DNA of 64,000 bases from Colwellia sp. 1_MG-2023 (GTDB taxonomy: Bacteria; Pseudomonadota; Gammaproteobacteria; Enterobacterales; Alteromonadaceae): NCBI RefSeq assembly GCF_030546755.1, contig NZ_JAUOPE010000013.1, positions 62,001 through 126,000 of the forward strand, in the 5' to 3' direction. The notes under the pieces are model-generated. The model saw only the letters and a program-made list of their open reading frames with translations. It did no database searches and was not told where the DNA came from. Every line of letters starts with the position of its first letter. Within the stretch, counting starts at the first letter, position 1. This document shows positions 34,126 to 43,595 of this stretch, piece by piece. The translations under genes and the position numbers were made by a program.

Positions 34126-34149
34126 AAAGCCCTTTAATTAGGGCTTTTT
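34126..34149 (+). terminator. Intrinsic terminator after asnS
   Basis: AAAGCCCT (34126-34133) pairs with AGGGCTTT (34140-34147) across a 6-nt loop and runs into a T tract. Confidence 0.85.
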
Positions 34150-34234
34150 AATGCCTATTTTTTGAATTTTACTCACTATACTCGATGAACAGCTGCCTGA
34201 TGAACCAGAAATATTTCAACAAAAACAGCGAAAA

Positions 34235-34783
34235 TTATAAATAACTGACCCGATCATCATATAACTTTGTTGGTTTTAACGGTAAAGACTTAGCTTTAGT
34301 CCCTATATATAAAAAGCCAACGATATCTTCTTGAGGGTTAATCGATAATCCTTGCTTAACATTATCGTTTAAGCTTAAATCGCCAGTTCGCCACATTGCA
34401 CCAAAACCTAGTGCTACGCTTGCCATTTGCATCGCATGTACGCAACAGCCTGCCGTAATCAGCTGTTCATGTTTTGGCACTTTCTCATGATGTTGGTATT
34501 TAGTAGAAACAACCACAATCAGCGGTGCTCGAAAAGGCATCTTAGCCGTTTTATCTAACTTTGCTTGCTCAGTGGTTGGCGTTGTAATCGCTTGGACGAA
34601 AATGTCACTGAGTTTTTTTAAGCCTTCATTTTCAACCACGGTAAAATGAAAAGGCAATAAACCTGCATGATCAGGCACACGCATACCTGCGGTTAAAATA
34701 GTTTCTAAGCACGACTTATCAGGTGCCGGCGCGATTAATTGAGGATCAGATTGTCGAGTAACTAGCAAGTCTATTGCATTCAT
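34235..34783 (-). CDS. YdjA-like NAD(P)H nitroreductase
   Basis: This is an FMN-dependent reductase of the minimal YdjA subgroup. The 182-residue protein matches YdjA along its whole length: GMRVPDHAGLLPFHFTVVE near residues 33-51, MPFRAPLIVVVS, HEQLITAGCCVHAMQMASVALGFGAMWRTG and IVGFLYIGT. The physiological substrate of the family is unclear. Its start overlaps the end of the DoxX gene by 4 bp, so the two form an operon. Confidence 0.9.
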   Translation of the reverse strand: MNAIDLLVTRQSDPQLIAPAPDKSCLETILTAGMRVPDHAGLLPFHFTVVENEGLKKLSDIFVQAITTPTTEQAKLDKTAKMPFRAPLIVVVSTKYQHHEKVPKHEQLITAGCCVHAMQMASVALGFGAMWRTGDLSLNDNVKQGLSINPQEDIVGFLYIGTKAKSLPLKPTKLYDDRVSYL

Positions 34784-35484
34784 ATTTGGTAATTATTCTT
34801 TATGCGAGGTTTTAGCCAGTGATTATATAGGTAATAATCCATGCTGGTAAACCTCCCTGCGCCAATAAAAAATAATGCCAATAATAATAAGAAGTAAGTC
34901 GCGGCAAACTCAATACCATTATTAAGTACAACGATAGAGCCTGTTTCATACAACCATTCGGTATGACCATTTTCTGCTAATAAACTACGCATCGCCTCTA
35001 AACGCTTATCCGCTTCAATACTATTTTCTAAGCTCTGCTCTGCCTGTTCAAAGCCTAACCAAACAAAAACTTTTGCGGGACTAATGTCGGGATTTGTCGG
35101 CGTGATAGCAAACCAGCCATTCTCGCCATGCACAGAAGTAGCAGCGATTATCATAGTGAACATCAAAGGAATTGAAATTAAACGGGTAAATAAGCCTATT
35201 AATATTAGCCAGCCCCCTAAAAACTCACTCCAAGCGGCTAAATTTGCTAACACTTCTGGAAACGGTAAACCAAGACCCCAGTCAGTATTGCCAAACCATT
35301 CAACAATTTCTGGAGAGGCAAATAATTGCGCGACTCCTGACACGGAACTATCGGAAAACTGTAACTTGCTATAACCTGCCATAATAAAAATGGGTGCTAA
35401 ATATAAGCGTATTAACAATGCCGGTAAGCCATTAGCATAATGGAGTTTATTCAAAAATTGATGATATGAAGAAAGAAGTAACAT
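34780..35484 (-). CDS. DoxX-family membrane protein
   Basis: The predicted inner-membrane protein has four helices. The DoxX pattern is visible: LLIRLYLAPIFIMAGYSKLQ near residue 20, AAWSEFLGGWLILIGLFTRLISIPL at mid-protein, then a hydrophilic insertion and a final hydrophobic FAATYFLLLLALFFIGAGRF. ATG 35484 was chosen because it starts just before the first helix; an in-frame ATG at 35544 adds 20 residues and has no better ribosome site. It is coupled to the nitroreductase gene, which suggests a shared redox role. Confidence 0.82.
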   Translation of the reverse strand: MLLLSSYHQFLNKLHYANGLPALLIRLYLAPIFIMAGYSKLQFSDSSVSGVAQLFASPEIVEWFGNTDWGLGLPFPEVLANLAAWSEFLGGWLILIGLFTRLISIPLMFTMIIAATSVHGENGWFAITPTNPDISPAKVFVWLGFEQAEQSLENSIEADKRLEAMRSLLAENGHTEWLYETGSIVVLNNGIEFAATYFLLLLALFFIGAGRFTSMDYYLYNHWLKPRIKNNYQI

Positions 35485-35644
35485 AATTGATTTTCTAAAA
35501 ATAAAGTTACTTATAAGAACACTTTTCGCTAACAATAATTTCATTGAAGCAACAAAATATGTATTTATTTACAATTATTACTACATAAAGAGGTGATATT
35601 TCATTAGCATAGGGTATCAATTTAAGTATGTAACATGGTTATTT

Positions 35645-37501
35645 ATGAATGAACATCCAAGTGCAATAAAACGCATCTCAAAAAGTATTTTTGAACTCCT
35701 CAATATCTCACGAAAAATCATCATTAACTTAGTGTTTTTTACAGTGTTATTACTGTTATTTGTTATTTTGACCGCAGGCGAAGACGAAATTATAGTACCT
35801 ACGCAAGCTGCCCTTGTTTTAGATTTAAAAGGCGACATCGTTGAACAAAAACGTGAAGTAAATCCGATGGATGCTTTTATCAGTGAAGCTTTTGATCAAC
35901 CGACTGAAACGCCAGAAGTATTATTAGCTGATATCATCAAGGTAATAAATACCGCAAAAAATGATGATAGAATTCAAGTATTAGCCTTACAATTACAAGG
36001 CATAAAAAGCGCTAGTTTAACCAAATTAAAAGATATTGCTCAAAGCATTGAAGCATTTAAAGCAACAGGTAAAAAAGTTATCGCCTACGGTGATCAGTTT
36101 CAACAAGACCAATATTATTTAGCGAGTTATGCCGATGAAATCTGGTTAAACCCAAATGGCTGGATGATGTTAGATGGTTATGGTCGCTACCAGTTATATT
36201 TTAAATCCGCATTAGAAAAACTATCAATCAGCCAACATATCTTTAGAGTCGGCACGTATAAATCAGCTGTTGAACCCTATATGCGTGATGATATGTCACC
36301 TGCTGCCAAAGAAGCGAATAAACAGTGGCTAGCAGATTTATGGCAACAATATAAACAAGACGTTTCAACGCAACGCGAATTTAGCATTGATAATTTTGAT
36401 GAAACTACTGAGGTATTATTTGAAAAATTACAACGTGTTGACGGAAAAATATCACAATACGCTTTAACCAATCATTGGGTTGATGCGTTAAAAACACGAC
36501 AAGAAATCACACAAACCATGATTTCGCTTGTGGGTAAAAATAAATCCAATAACTTTAATCAAATCTCATTTAAAGAATATTTAAAAGCAACCTCTCAGCC
36601 TTTCCCACCTTATCAAAATATTGGTGATAAAGTTGCAGTGATTGTTGCCAAAGGCACCATTTTAGATGGAACACAAAGCCCTGGCAGCATTGGCGGTGAT
36701 AGTACCGCACGTTATTTAAGAAAAGCTCGTTTAAATGACCAAGTGAAAGCGGTTGTACTTCGTGTTGATAGTCCCGGTGGTAGTGCCTATGCCTCAGATA
36801 TCATTCGTCAAGAAATCGAATTAATTAAAGCGGCAGGTAAACCGGTAATTGCTTCTATGGGGACTTATGCTGCGTCAGGTGGTTATTGGATTTCTGCCCC
36901 AGCAGATAAAATTATTGCTTCACCAACAACCATCACAGGTTCTATAGGTATTTTTGGTTTTTTCATGACCTTTGAAAACTCACTAAGTAAATTAGGTATT
37001 CATACGGATGGCGTTGGAACAACCGATATAGCAGGATTTGGCGTAACGCGCCCTCTTAGTGATGGCATGGCGCGTATCTTTCAATTAGGCATTGAACGTG
37101 GTTATCAAGACTTCATTGAACTAGTAGCGAACAATCGAAATATGTCACTTAAAGAAGTAGATGCGATAGCTCAAGGACGTGTATGGTCTGGTTTGCGCGC
37201 TAAAGAATTAGGTTTGGTAGATGAATTAGGTAATTTAAATGATGCAATTAACGAAGCAGCAAACCTAGCTCATCTTGATTCCTTTGAAACGTTACTCATT
37301 GAAAAAGAGCGTTCACCACAAGATCTCTTTTTTGAAAGTTTCTTTGGCCAAGCCGTAAAGTTTTTACCTGAGCAGCAAATTCGCACACCAAGTGCTCTTG
37401 ATAAATTACTGCTAACTTTACAGAATGAATACCAAGCATTTAGCAAGCTTAATGATCCTCAAGGGATCTATTCATTTTGTTTAGCCTGTCAAATAAATTA
37501 A
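35645..37501 (+). CDS. sppA: Signal peptide peptidase SppA, 67-kDa type
   Basis: This membrane-anchored serine protease degrades cleaved signal peptides. The 618 residues carry an N-terminal anchor (about 24-46) and two tandem ClpP-like domains. The catalytic lysine lies in FRVGTYKSAVEPYMRDDMSP in the first domain. The catalytic serine lies in MGTYAASGGYWISAPADKI in the second. Length and order match E. coli SppA. A terminator follows at 37533. Confidence 0.95.
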   Translation: MNEHPSAIKRISKSIFELLNISRKIIINLVFFTVLLLLFVILTAGEDEIIVPTQAALVLDLKGDIVEQKREVNPMDAFISEAFDQPTETPEVLLADIIKVINTAKNDDRIQVLALQLQGIKSASLTKLKDIAQSIEAFKATGKKVIAYGDQFQQDQYYLASYADEIWLNPNGWMMLDGYGRYQLYFKSALEKLSISQHIFRVGTYKSAVEPYMRDDMSPAAKEANKQWLADLWQQYKQDVSTQREFSIDNFDETTEVLFEKLQRVDGKISQYALTNHWVDALKTRQEITQTMISLVGKNKSNNFNQISFKEYLKATSQPFPPYQNIGDKVAVIVAKGTILDGTQSPGSIGGDSTARYLRKARLNDQVKAVVLRVDSPGGSAYASDIIRQEIELIKAAGKPVIASMGTYAASGGYWISAPADKIIASPTTITGSIGIFGFFMTFENSLSKLGIHTDGVGTTDIAGFGVTRPLSDGMARIFQLGIERGYQDFIELVANNRNMSLKEVDAIAQGRVWSGLRAKELGLVDELGNLNDAINEAANLAHLDSFETLLIEKERSPQDLFFESFFGQAVKFLPEQQIRTPSALDKLLLTLQNEYQAFSKLNDPQGIYSFCLACQIN

Positions 37502-37532
37502 CTGATTACCTCGGACAATTTTTTGTTATTAT

Positions 37533-37557
37533 AGCCTCGACTTTTCGGGGCTTTTTT
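37533..37557 (+). terminator. Intrinsic terminator after sppA
   Basis: AGCCTCGA (37533-37540) pairs with TCGGGGCT (37545-37552) with one G-U pair, followed by six T residues. Confidence 0.75.
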
Positions 37558-37583
37558 ATGCCCTACACTAACAGATTATAATA

Positions 37584-38594
37584 ATGAAAAAACGAATATA
37601 CATTGCATACACTGGTGGCACTATTGGTATGAAGGCTAGCAAAAATGGCTACATACCGGTAAAAGGACACTTAACCGAATCAATTAATGCTATGCCTGAT
37701 TTTCATCGTGAAGAAATGCCTGACTTTACTATTCATGAATATCAGCCGTTGATTGATTCATCAAATATGACACCTGCTGATTGGCAACGAATTGCTGATG
37801 ATATTGACAAAAATTATCACGCATATGACGGATTTGTCGTGCTGCATGGAACAGATACAATGGCTTATACCAGCTCTGCTCTATCGTTTATGTTTGAAAA
37901 TTTATCTAAACCCATCATAGTGACAGGTTCGCAAATTCCTTTTAGTCAATTACGTTCCGATGGGCAAGTTAATTTACTCAATTCGTTATTTATTGCGGCA
38001 AATTATCCAATTAATGAAGTCGGATTATTTTTTAATAATCGATTATTTCGAGGTAATCGTTCTATTAAGGCATACGCTGACGGCTTTAATGCTTTTGACT
38101 CACCGAATATGTCACCGCTATTAGAAGCAGGTATTAATATAAAAGTACTCGCGGGGAAAATAAACGAAAGCACAAATGAAAAAATGAGCCTTTCCAGTAT
38201 TACTCCTCAACCTATTGGGGTCGTACATTTATACCCAGGTATCAGTGCTGAGCTTATTAAAAACATCATTAAGCAACCAGTTAAAGCACTTATCATCAGG
38301 AGTTATGGTGTAGGTAACGCTCCACAAGATGAAGCTTTACTTGCTTGTTTAGCACAAGCACATCAACAAGGGATCATTATAGTAAACTGTAGTCAATGCA
38401 TAAAAGGCACAGTAAATATGGATGGTTATGCAACTGGCGTTTCATTAAGTCAATGTGGTGTCATCAGCGGTGTTGATATGACCTTAGAAGCTACGTTAAC
38501 CAAATTACATTATTTATTGAGTCAAAATTTTACGGCAGATGAGATCCGCACGAAATTACAAGAAAACTTACGAGGTGAATTAACGCTAAATTAG
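37584..38594 (+). CDS. ansA: Type I (cytoplasmic) L-asparaginase
   Basis: It hydrolyses asparagine to aspartate and ammonia. The 336-residue protein has both asparaginase active-site regions: YIAYTGGTIGMK (residues 5-16, first Thr) and FVVLHGTDTMAYTSSALSFM (about 85-104, second Thr-Asp). There is no signal peptide, which fits the AnsA rather than the periplasmic AnsB type. A MITE-like element lies 17 bp past its stop codon. Confidence 0.95.
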   Translation: MKKRIYIAYTGGTIGMKASKNGYIPVKGHLTESINAMPDFHREEMPDFTIHEYQPLIDSSNMTPADWQRIADDIDKNYHAYDGFVVLHGTDTMAYTSSALSFMFENLSKPIIVTGSQIPFSQLRSDGQVNLLNSLFIAANYPINEVGLFFNNRLFRGNRSIKAYADGFNAFDSPNMSPLLEAGINIKVLAGKINESTNEKMSLSSITPQPIGVVHLYPGISAELIKNIIKQPVKALIIRSYGVGNAPQDEALLACLAQAHQQGIIIVNCSQCIKGTVNMDGYATGVSLSQCGVISGVDMTLEATLTKLHYLLSQNFTADEIRTKLQENLRGELTLN

Positions 38595-38611
38595 GCATTA
38601 AATATATACTA

Positions 38612-38875
38612 GGGCGTGTTGATCTTTCGCGATGATTATTACAACAGTTTGTTTGGTATTTATACAAAGCATTGCGAATGACATGTGGTTATTCCACCTC
38701 AATGAGCAAAAATGCAGTAGAAATGACAAACAAACATTGCCCGAAGGGTTCAATTATAAGCCATTTTTTATTCGTTGTTCGCTATTTACCGGTAACAGCC
38801 ATGCTACTTAACTCACGCCATGAATAAATGACTTTTATTTTCAACAAAATTTAACCACGAAAGATCAACACGCCC
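38612..38875. mobile_element. 264-bp MITE-like element with 18-bp terminal inverted repeats and TA flanks
   Basis: Perfect 18-bp terminal repeats (GGGCGTGTTGATCTTTCG at 38612-38629 and its complement at 38858-38875) enclose about 228 bp with no coding frame of note. TA flanks both ends (38610-38611 and 38876-38877), as expected for a TA target duplication of IS630/Tc1-mariner-type transposases. A half copy at 62816-62918 confirms that the sequence is repeated. No transposase is encoded. The right end supplies the G of the stop codon of the neighbouring binding-protein gene. Confidence 0.8.
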
Positions 38876-39948
38876 TAATTGAGTATGGCCATGATTAAAG
38901 CAATATCAAAATTATACTGGTTATTTTTAGTAGTAGTTAAGGTGAATAAGTTAAAATCAACCTTGTGCCAATTTACCTTTTCAGCAAGTAGATAAAAGGT
39001 ATTGATATTGCTTTGATCAATGACTTGTAAATCATAGGTTTTTTGATCGATACCTTTAATAAAAACACTTTTGCCATGATGGTGATCATAAATTTTAATT
39101 AATCCCCAAGCTGCTTGAAAGATATGTCCACCTACAGTAGCGACTAATTCTTTAGACTTCACTTTTTCGATTGCTTCCACCGTCCAATCTATGCCACCAA
39201 TTTTCATATTAGGATTTAAGTCTTCAAAGCCACTTTTAACCGAGTCAAGCACCCCTAATGCCATACCATCCGATGCTGCCCAAGCGATGTCAATGTTACC
39301 AAATCGGGCGGCCATTTGATGAATAATATATCGACTTCTTTCACGACTCCAAATAGCAGGGGCGACTTGCAATAATTGGATATTCTCATGTTTATTTATA
39401 CTATTTTCTAATCCTAAGGTTCTTTGGGTAGACTCCCCGCTAAAACTACCTGCAAGACCTGCAACCCTTACAACGCCATTGGTATCTTTACTTGCGGATG
39501 CAATTAACGTATCTGCCAATAATTCACCCGCGGCGGTATTATCATGAAATATTTCGCCTAACCAATAACGATACTTTTCTTGCGGTAACTCAATAAGCTT
39601 CTGTTCTTCTGGTAAAAGGGTACGCTCGAGAGTAAGAAAGTGAATTTTTGCTTGTTCTAAAGTGAGAAATGACTGTGCAGAATTACCATCGTAAGGCATA
39701 AAAATAAGATAATCAGGTTTTGTACTTTTTGAAGCTACCGTTTGAATAGCTTCTAAATTAAATACCCGATTATCTTTGCCATAGACAACCGTTAAGTTGA
39801 TATCAAGATCTTCTGCAGCGGCTTTAGCTATTGCTGTTACCCTATCCCAAAACGGAGTTCCAGGCACTGATGGATTAATAAAAGTAACTTCAATAGCACA
39901 AGCGTATGTTTGACAAAGGATCAGAACAAGAAAATAAACATACTTCAT
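38875..39948 (-). CDS. Periplasmic sugar-binding-like protein (type 1 fold), orphan
   Basis: The 357-residue protein has a signal peptide (1-18) and an RbsB/TorT-like two-lobe binding fold. Typical segments are VTFINPSVPGTPFWDRVTAIA near the mature N-terminus, YLIFMPYDGN, DIAWAASDGMALGVLDSVKS and KIGGIDWTVEAIEKVKSKEL. No ABC permease or ATPase is adjacent. It may serve a sensor kinase or a cyclic-di-GMP protein elsewhere, as many alteromonad and vibrio homologues do. The stop codon TAG is formed by the TA target plus the first G of the adjacent MITE, so the last residues may have been changed by the insertion. Confidence 0.82.
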   Translation of the reverse strand: MKYVYFLVLILCQTYACAIEVTFINPSVPGTPFWDRVTAIAKAAAEDLDINLTVVYGKDNRVFNLEAIQTVASKSTKPDYLIFMPYDGNSAQSFLTLEQAKIHFLTLERTLLPEEQKLIELPQEKYRYWLGEIFHDNTAAGELLADTLIASASKDTNGVVRVAGLAGSFSGESTQRTLGLENSINKHENIQLLQVAPAIWSRERSRYIIHQMAARFGNIDIAWAASDGMALGVLDSVKSGFEDLNPNMKIGGIDWTVEAIEKVKSKELVATVGGHIFQAAWGLIKIYDHHHGKSVFIKGIDQKTYDLQVIDQSNINTFYLLAEKVNWHKVDFNLFTLTTTKNNQYNFDIALIMAILN

Positions 39949-40045
39949 ATAATTTCTCCTAAAGTATGTTATTTAGTATAGCCATGTTTCATTATTATTT
40001 TAGGATGATTGTTCAATTAATAATGATCAAGTGCTCAATTGTCGA

Positions 40046-42850
40046 TCAATATTGAATAAAGATCCTTTTTACACGTGCTAACAAGGGTTTATCCTGTACG
40101 CTGAGTTGGCCTAAATTAAGCCAAGCAATAAACTGCTCTTCTAAATTAAATGACTCTCCAGATGACATATGACTTTGCATTAATTCTATTTGAATAGCTA
40201 GGCGTTGTTGTTTGTCTTCATCAGGTGAATCAACTTTCGCCATTACTTCTAGCGCGATGGTTTTATTGAGACGTTCATTAATGTCACAAGTTTGATCCGG
40301 TAAGTTGGTTAATTTTTTCTGCCAACTCATCGGTAACGCTTTAAATTCACTACTATCTGTTAGCTTAGTACCTTCGATAGAAGCATTGAGTATTGAAAAT
40401 ACTTGTTGCCAAACAAGATCACGTTCTTGTTGTTTTAATTCAGTGAGTGTTTGTTGAAAGCTGAGATGCAAACGCTCAATTTTACTCAACACCGATTTTA
40501 ATGGTACCGCCTGTTGCGATACTGTTTTCTGCAATTGTTTTAATTCATCAAGTCCAGCAATTAACGCGTGACTAGTTTTATCTACTGAAATTTTCTGTTC
40601 AATTTCACTTAACGATTGTAAATAGTCATTAGCCAGTTGTATTGATTGTGCTTTTTGTTTGGTTTGTTCTTCATTTCTACGAGCAAACACTTGATCATTT
40701 ATCGTTCTAAATTGCTGCCATAATTTATTTTCATCTTTTGGTCCGCTGTAACCAATATCACGCCATTTAGCTTGCAGGTTTTTCACCTGATTAACCGCCG
40801 CCTGAATGTTTTCATCGGCCAATGCTTTTTCGGCAAGTTTAATTAAAGACAGTTTTTCATCCTTATTATTAAGATGATGCTGATGAATCGCTAATTTAAT
40901 GGGCTTAAGCAAAGTATTAAATTGCTCATTGAGTGATTTATATTTTTCTCGGTCAACTTCACCGGCATCACGCCATTGTTGTTTTAATTGATTCAATTTG
41001 CCATCAATTGATTTCCAATTGGCGTTTTCGTTATCAAATTCAGCAGTAAACTTTTCTGTTTCTTCGATAATTGTTAAACGATTAGTAAGATGGTTTGCGC
41101 GAATTTTATCTTGCTCTGCATAAAATAATCGACAAGGAGCAAACGCTTTTTCACAGGCTTGATTAAATTTTTCGTTTAATTCTTGCTCAACGTCATCTTC
41201 AGCATGTCCTAAAGCATTCCATTGATTTCGAAATGCTTTCACTTTGCTCGCTTGTTCACTGGGGTTATCTAACGGTACATTCACCAGTTGATTTATTTGC
41301 TCAAGCAATGCTTGCTTTTTCGGCGTTGAAACATAATGTTCCCAATCACTCAATTCCTTTATTTTTTCTTGCGCAGCGGTAAACTCACGTTCAACTCTTT
41401 GCTGTTGTTGATTACTTAATAACTCATAATTGGCTTTGATCGTTTTAAATATGCCAAAGCACGAATTAAATTTCCCTTGGGACACTAATCGATTAAAGTC
41501 ACTAAGTTTACGCTGTACCTGATGAAAGTGTTGTTTTTGTTGTTGATGTAGCGGTTTTAATGCTAATTCCCATTGTTTAACAATCGCTTGATAAGATTGA
41601 ACAATTGAATCAGGTAAGCTGCCGTTTGATTTTTTACTAACAAGGTGCCATTGCTCTAACCAAGCTTGGTAGCTAGCTTCTTGTTCCATTAACTGTGTAA
41701 GGTTTTCAGGCACAGAATTTTGCGACATCTTAGAGATTAAATGCGTCGCTTGTGTTAATGATTCTGCAATTTCAGGTAACTTTGAAAGCTTATTTTTTAT
41801 CTCTGCCACTTTTTTGATAAAAGTACGCTGTTCTTTTTCCGCTAATACCGAAGTTTCTATCGTTGCTTTGCATAAAGAAAGTTGTTGAATAAAATCGACT
41901 TCGTTAATTGGATTACTATTAAAAATAGCATCGCTTAAAGACTGCTCATATTGTTGAATATCTTCGGTAAACTGTTGTGCCAGCTGTTGTTTTTGTTTTG
42001 CTAAAGCATCAGCAATTTTCTGTTGTTCAAAAAGTTCTGCTTTAACGGCAAATATCTTTTCAAGTTGCTGACTAATATCTTGGTATTTAGTATTAAAGGT
42101 TAACTGTTGTGAATCTTCTAAACACGCAAATTCAGCTGTTATATCACGCCATTCATTTGTTAAGCTTGCTTGCTTATCTACCACCGTTTGATAATCACTA
42201 ACATCTTTTAATGCGAGCAACTTGGCCAATGTTAATTGTGCTTGTTTCGTTATTTTACTTGGCTTTTCTAATTCAGTTTTTATTGCCGTGATTTTCTCGT
42301 TAATTAATAAGGTAATTTCATCAAACGAGCTTTTTTTCAATAATTTATCTAACTGCTCAATCGTCGATGCTTGTTCAACCAAAAAACGTTGGATATCAAT
42401 GTTTTGATGGCTTTTGAATACGCTTAACGCTAGTTGTGGTTTGGCTAATTTTTGATAAAGGGCGATAACAAGTGGTGACTCAGTTTCTTCTTTCAACCAT
42501 GCTTCTAGAAATGCGAATGTTGGCTGGCCGTTAATATAAGCTAACTTTTCATCGAGTGTTAATTTCAAGCTACGTTGATTTAACATGATCGCTGCAACTT
42601 CTTTTTTCGCATAATCACGCACGTTAATCTGATCGTTATTTTCGCTCGTATCCTGCCAAAGTGAAAAATCATTTAATTTTATTAAGATAGCACGACGTAC
42701 AAGTTCACTGGGATCATTGGTTAATAACGAAAGTAAAATAGCTTTTTGCTCAGCATTATTTATATCTAAGTCATTATTAACAGCACTGATACGGGTATTA
42801 CTATCTTTACTTTGCCAGCTGCTTTTATTGCGAAAACGGGAAAAAATCAT
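40046..42850 (-). CDS. DUF349 repeat protein
   Basis: This is a 934-residue, highly charged and largely helical protein without signal peptide or membrane segments. It contains several copies of the DUF349 unit (W...G......E..L...F..A). Examples are QWNALGHAEDDVEQELNEKF, QWRDAGEVDREKYKSLNEQF and KWRDIGYSGPKDENKLWQQF, between about residues 540 and 760. The molecular function of the family is unknown. Its ATG overlaps the stop of the YeaC-like gene (ATGA), so it ends a three-gene operon. Confidence 0.85.
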   Translation of the reverse strand: MIFSRFRNKSSWQSKDSNTRISAVNNDLDINNAEQKAILLSLLTNDPSELVRRAILIKLNDFSLWQDTSENNDQINVRDYAKKEVAAIMLNQRSLKLTLDEKLAYINGQPTFAFLEAWLKEETESPLVIALYQKLAKPQLALSVFKSHQNIDIQRFLVEQASTIEQLDKLLKKSSFDEITLLINEKITAIKTELEKPSKITKQAQLTLAKLLALKDVSDYQTVVDKQASLTNEWRDITAEFACLEDSQQLTFNTKYQDISQQLEKIFAVKAELFEQQKIADALAKQKQQLAQQFTEDIQQYEQSLSDAIFNSNPINEVDFIQQLSLCKATIETSVLAEKEQRTFIKKVAEIKNKLSKLPEIAESLTQATHLISKMSQNSVPENLTQLMEQEASYQAWLEQWHLVSKKSNGSLPDSIVQSYQAIVKQWELALKPLHQQQKQHFHQVQRKLSDFNRLVSQGKFNSCFGIFKTIKANYELLSNQQQQRVEREFTAAQEKIKELSDWEHYVSTPKKQALLEQINQLVNVPLDNPSEQASKVKAFRNQWNALGHAEDDVEQELNEKFNQACEKAFAPCRLFYAEQDKIRANHLTNRLTIIEETEKFTAEFDNENANWKSIDGKLNQLKQQWRDAGEVDREKYKSLNEQFNTLLKPIKLAIHQHHLNNKDEKLSLIKLAEKALADENIQAAVNQVKNLQAKWRDIGYSGPKDENKLWQQFRTINDQVFARRNEEQTKQKAQSIQLANDYLQSLSEIEQKISVDKTSHALIAGLDELKQLQKTVSQQAVPLKSVLSKIERLHLSFQQTLTELKQQERDLVWQQVFSILNASIEGTKLTDSSEFKALPMSWQKKLTNLPDQTCDINERLNKTIALEVMAKVDSPDEDKQQRLAIQIELMQSHMSSGESFNLEEQFIAWLNLGQLSVQDKPLLARVKRIFIQY

Positions 42851-43173
42851 AAATCAGTAAACCTAGCTATATCGTTGTGGGCTTGAGTGGTTTCTTTGTT
42901 ACAAGGCGTTATTTCACTCTCTCTATTCTCAGCACTAAATTGACTTTTTAATTCACGCTTTGTTTTAGTCACTAATTCCCCGTCAGGGCCGATAGTTAGC
43001 ATTTGATCTGAATTTAAATGTCTTGCTTGATATGCCATAGAAAGTTGTAATGCAGAATCTCGTTGTGCTTGTTCAACGGGAGTACCTTCAGGCCATTTGC
43101 CTGTTTCTGCAGCATGTTTTAATCGTTGATACATTTCTTGCGACATATTATCTACGACGTGATGTAAATCCAT
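42847..43173 (-). CDS. YeaC-like DUF1315 protein
   Basis: The 108-residue cytoplasmic protein matches E. coli YeaC/DUF1315 through MSQEMYQRLKHAAETGKWPE, AYQARHL and LTIGPDGELVTKTKRELKS. Its function is unknown. It is placed between the zinc-ribbon protein (1-nt gap) and the DUF349 gene (4-nt overlap), so all three are translationally coupled. Confidence 0.85.
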   Translation of the reverse strand: MDLHHVVDNMSQEMYQRLKHAAETGKWPEGTPVEQAQRDSALQLSMAYQARHLNSDQMLTIGPDGELVTKTKRELKSQFSAENRESEITPCNKETTQAHNDIARFTDL

Positions 43174-43174
43174 G

Positions 43175-43504
43175 TTATTTATTCTCTCGTTTTAATAAGA
43201 TCAATTGTACTCGCGTAGCGATATAGATGAAGAATCCAATAACCGTCGAGCCTACAGAAAGATAATATTGCCAAGTACCTGGCTGAACATTTTTCCAGTA
43301 GTAAAATAAGAAGCCACCACAAAACATTAACATGGCAATAAATGACCACGTCATGATACGTTGAGATTTATTGATACGTTCAACTTGTCTTTTTGCGGCA
43401 AGTTTTTCTTCATCTAAGTTCACTAAATCAATTTGACAATGTGAACATGATTTGGCTTTATCGGAAATTTTTTTTCGACAACTTGGACAATTTATAACGG
43501 CCAT
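43175..43504 (-). CDS. Zinc-ribbon membrane protein of unknown function
   Basis: The protein starts MAVINCPSCRKKISDKAKSC and continues SHCQID, giving two CxxC pairs that should bind one zinc. A charged linker and two hydrophobic helices follow (about residues 50-70 and 80-100). ATG 43504 has GAGAG 8 nt upstream and is preferred to an in-frame start 27 nt earlier. It is the first gene of the operon with the YeaC-like and DUF349 genes. No function can be assigned. Confidence 0.78.
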   Translation of the reverse strand: MAVINCPSCRKKISDKAKSCSHCQIDLVNLDEEKLAAKRQVERINKSQRIMTWSFIAMLMFCGGFLFYYWKNVQPGTWQYYLSVGSTVIGFFIYIATRVQLILLKRENK

Positions 43505-43553
43505 AATTTTCTCTCTGAAATTCTGTGGCAATATTCTACCTAATTAAAATAAA

Positions 43554-43579
43554 AAAAAACGCCCTATCGGGCGTTTTTT
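43554..43579 (-). terminator. Intrinsic terminator after the alanine symporter gene
   Basis: AAAAAACGCCC (43554-43564, an 11-bp arm) pairs with its complement at 43569-43579 across a 4-nt loop. A and T runs on both flanks make it usable on either strand. Confidence 0.88.
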
Positions 43580-43595
43580 ATTAAATAATTAGCAA

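Noticed and set aside
38612-38875. Complete insertion sequence or small gene within the inverted-repeat element
   Set aside because: At 264 bp it has no transposase frame; it can only be non-autonomous.
43505-43531. Extended start of the zinc-ribbon protein
   Set aside because: ATG 43504 has a good ribosome site and opens directly into the CxxC zinc-ribbon sequence.
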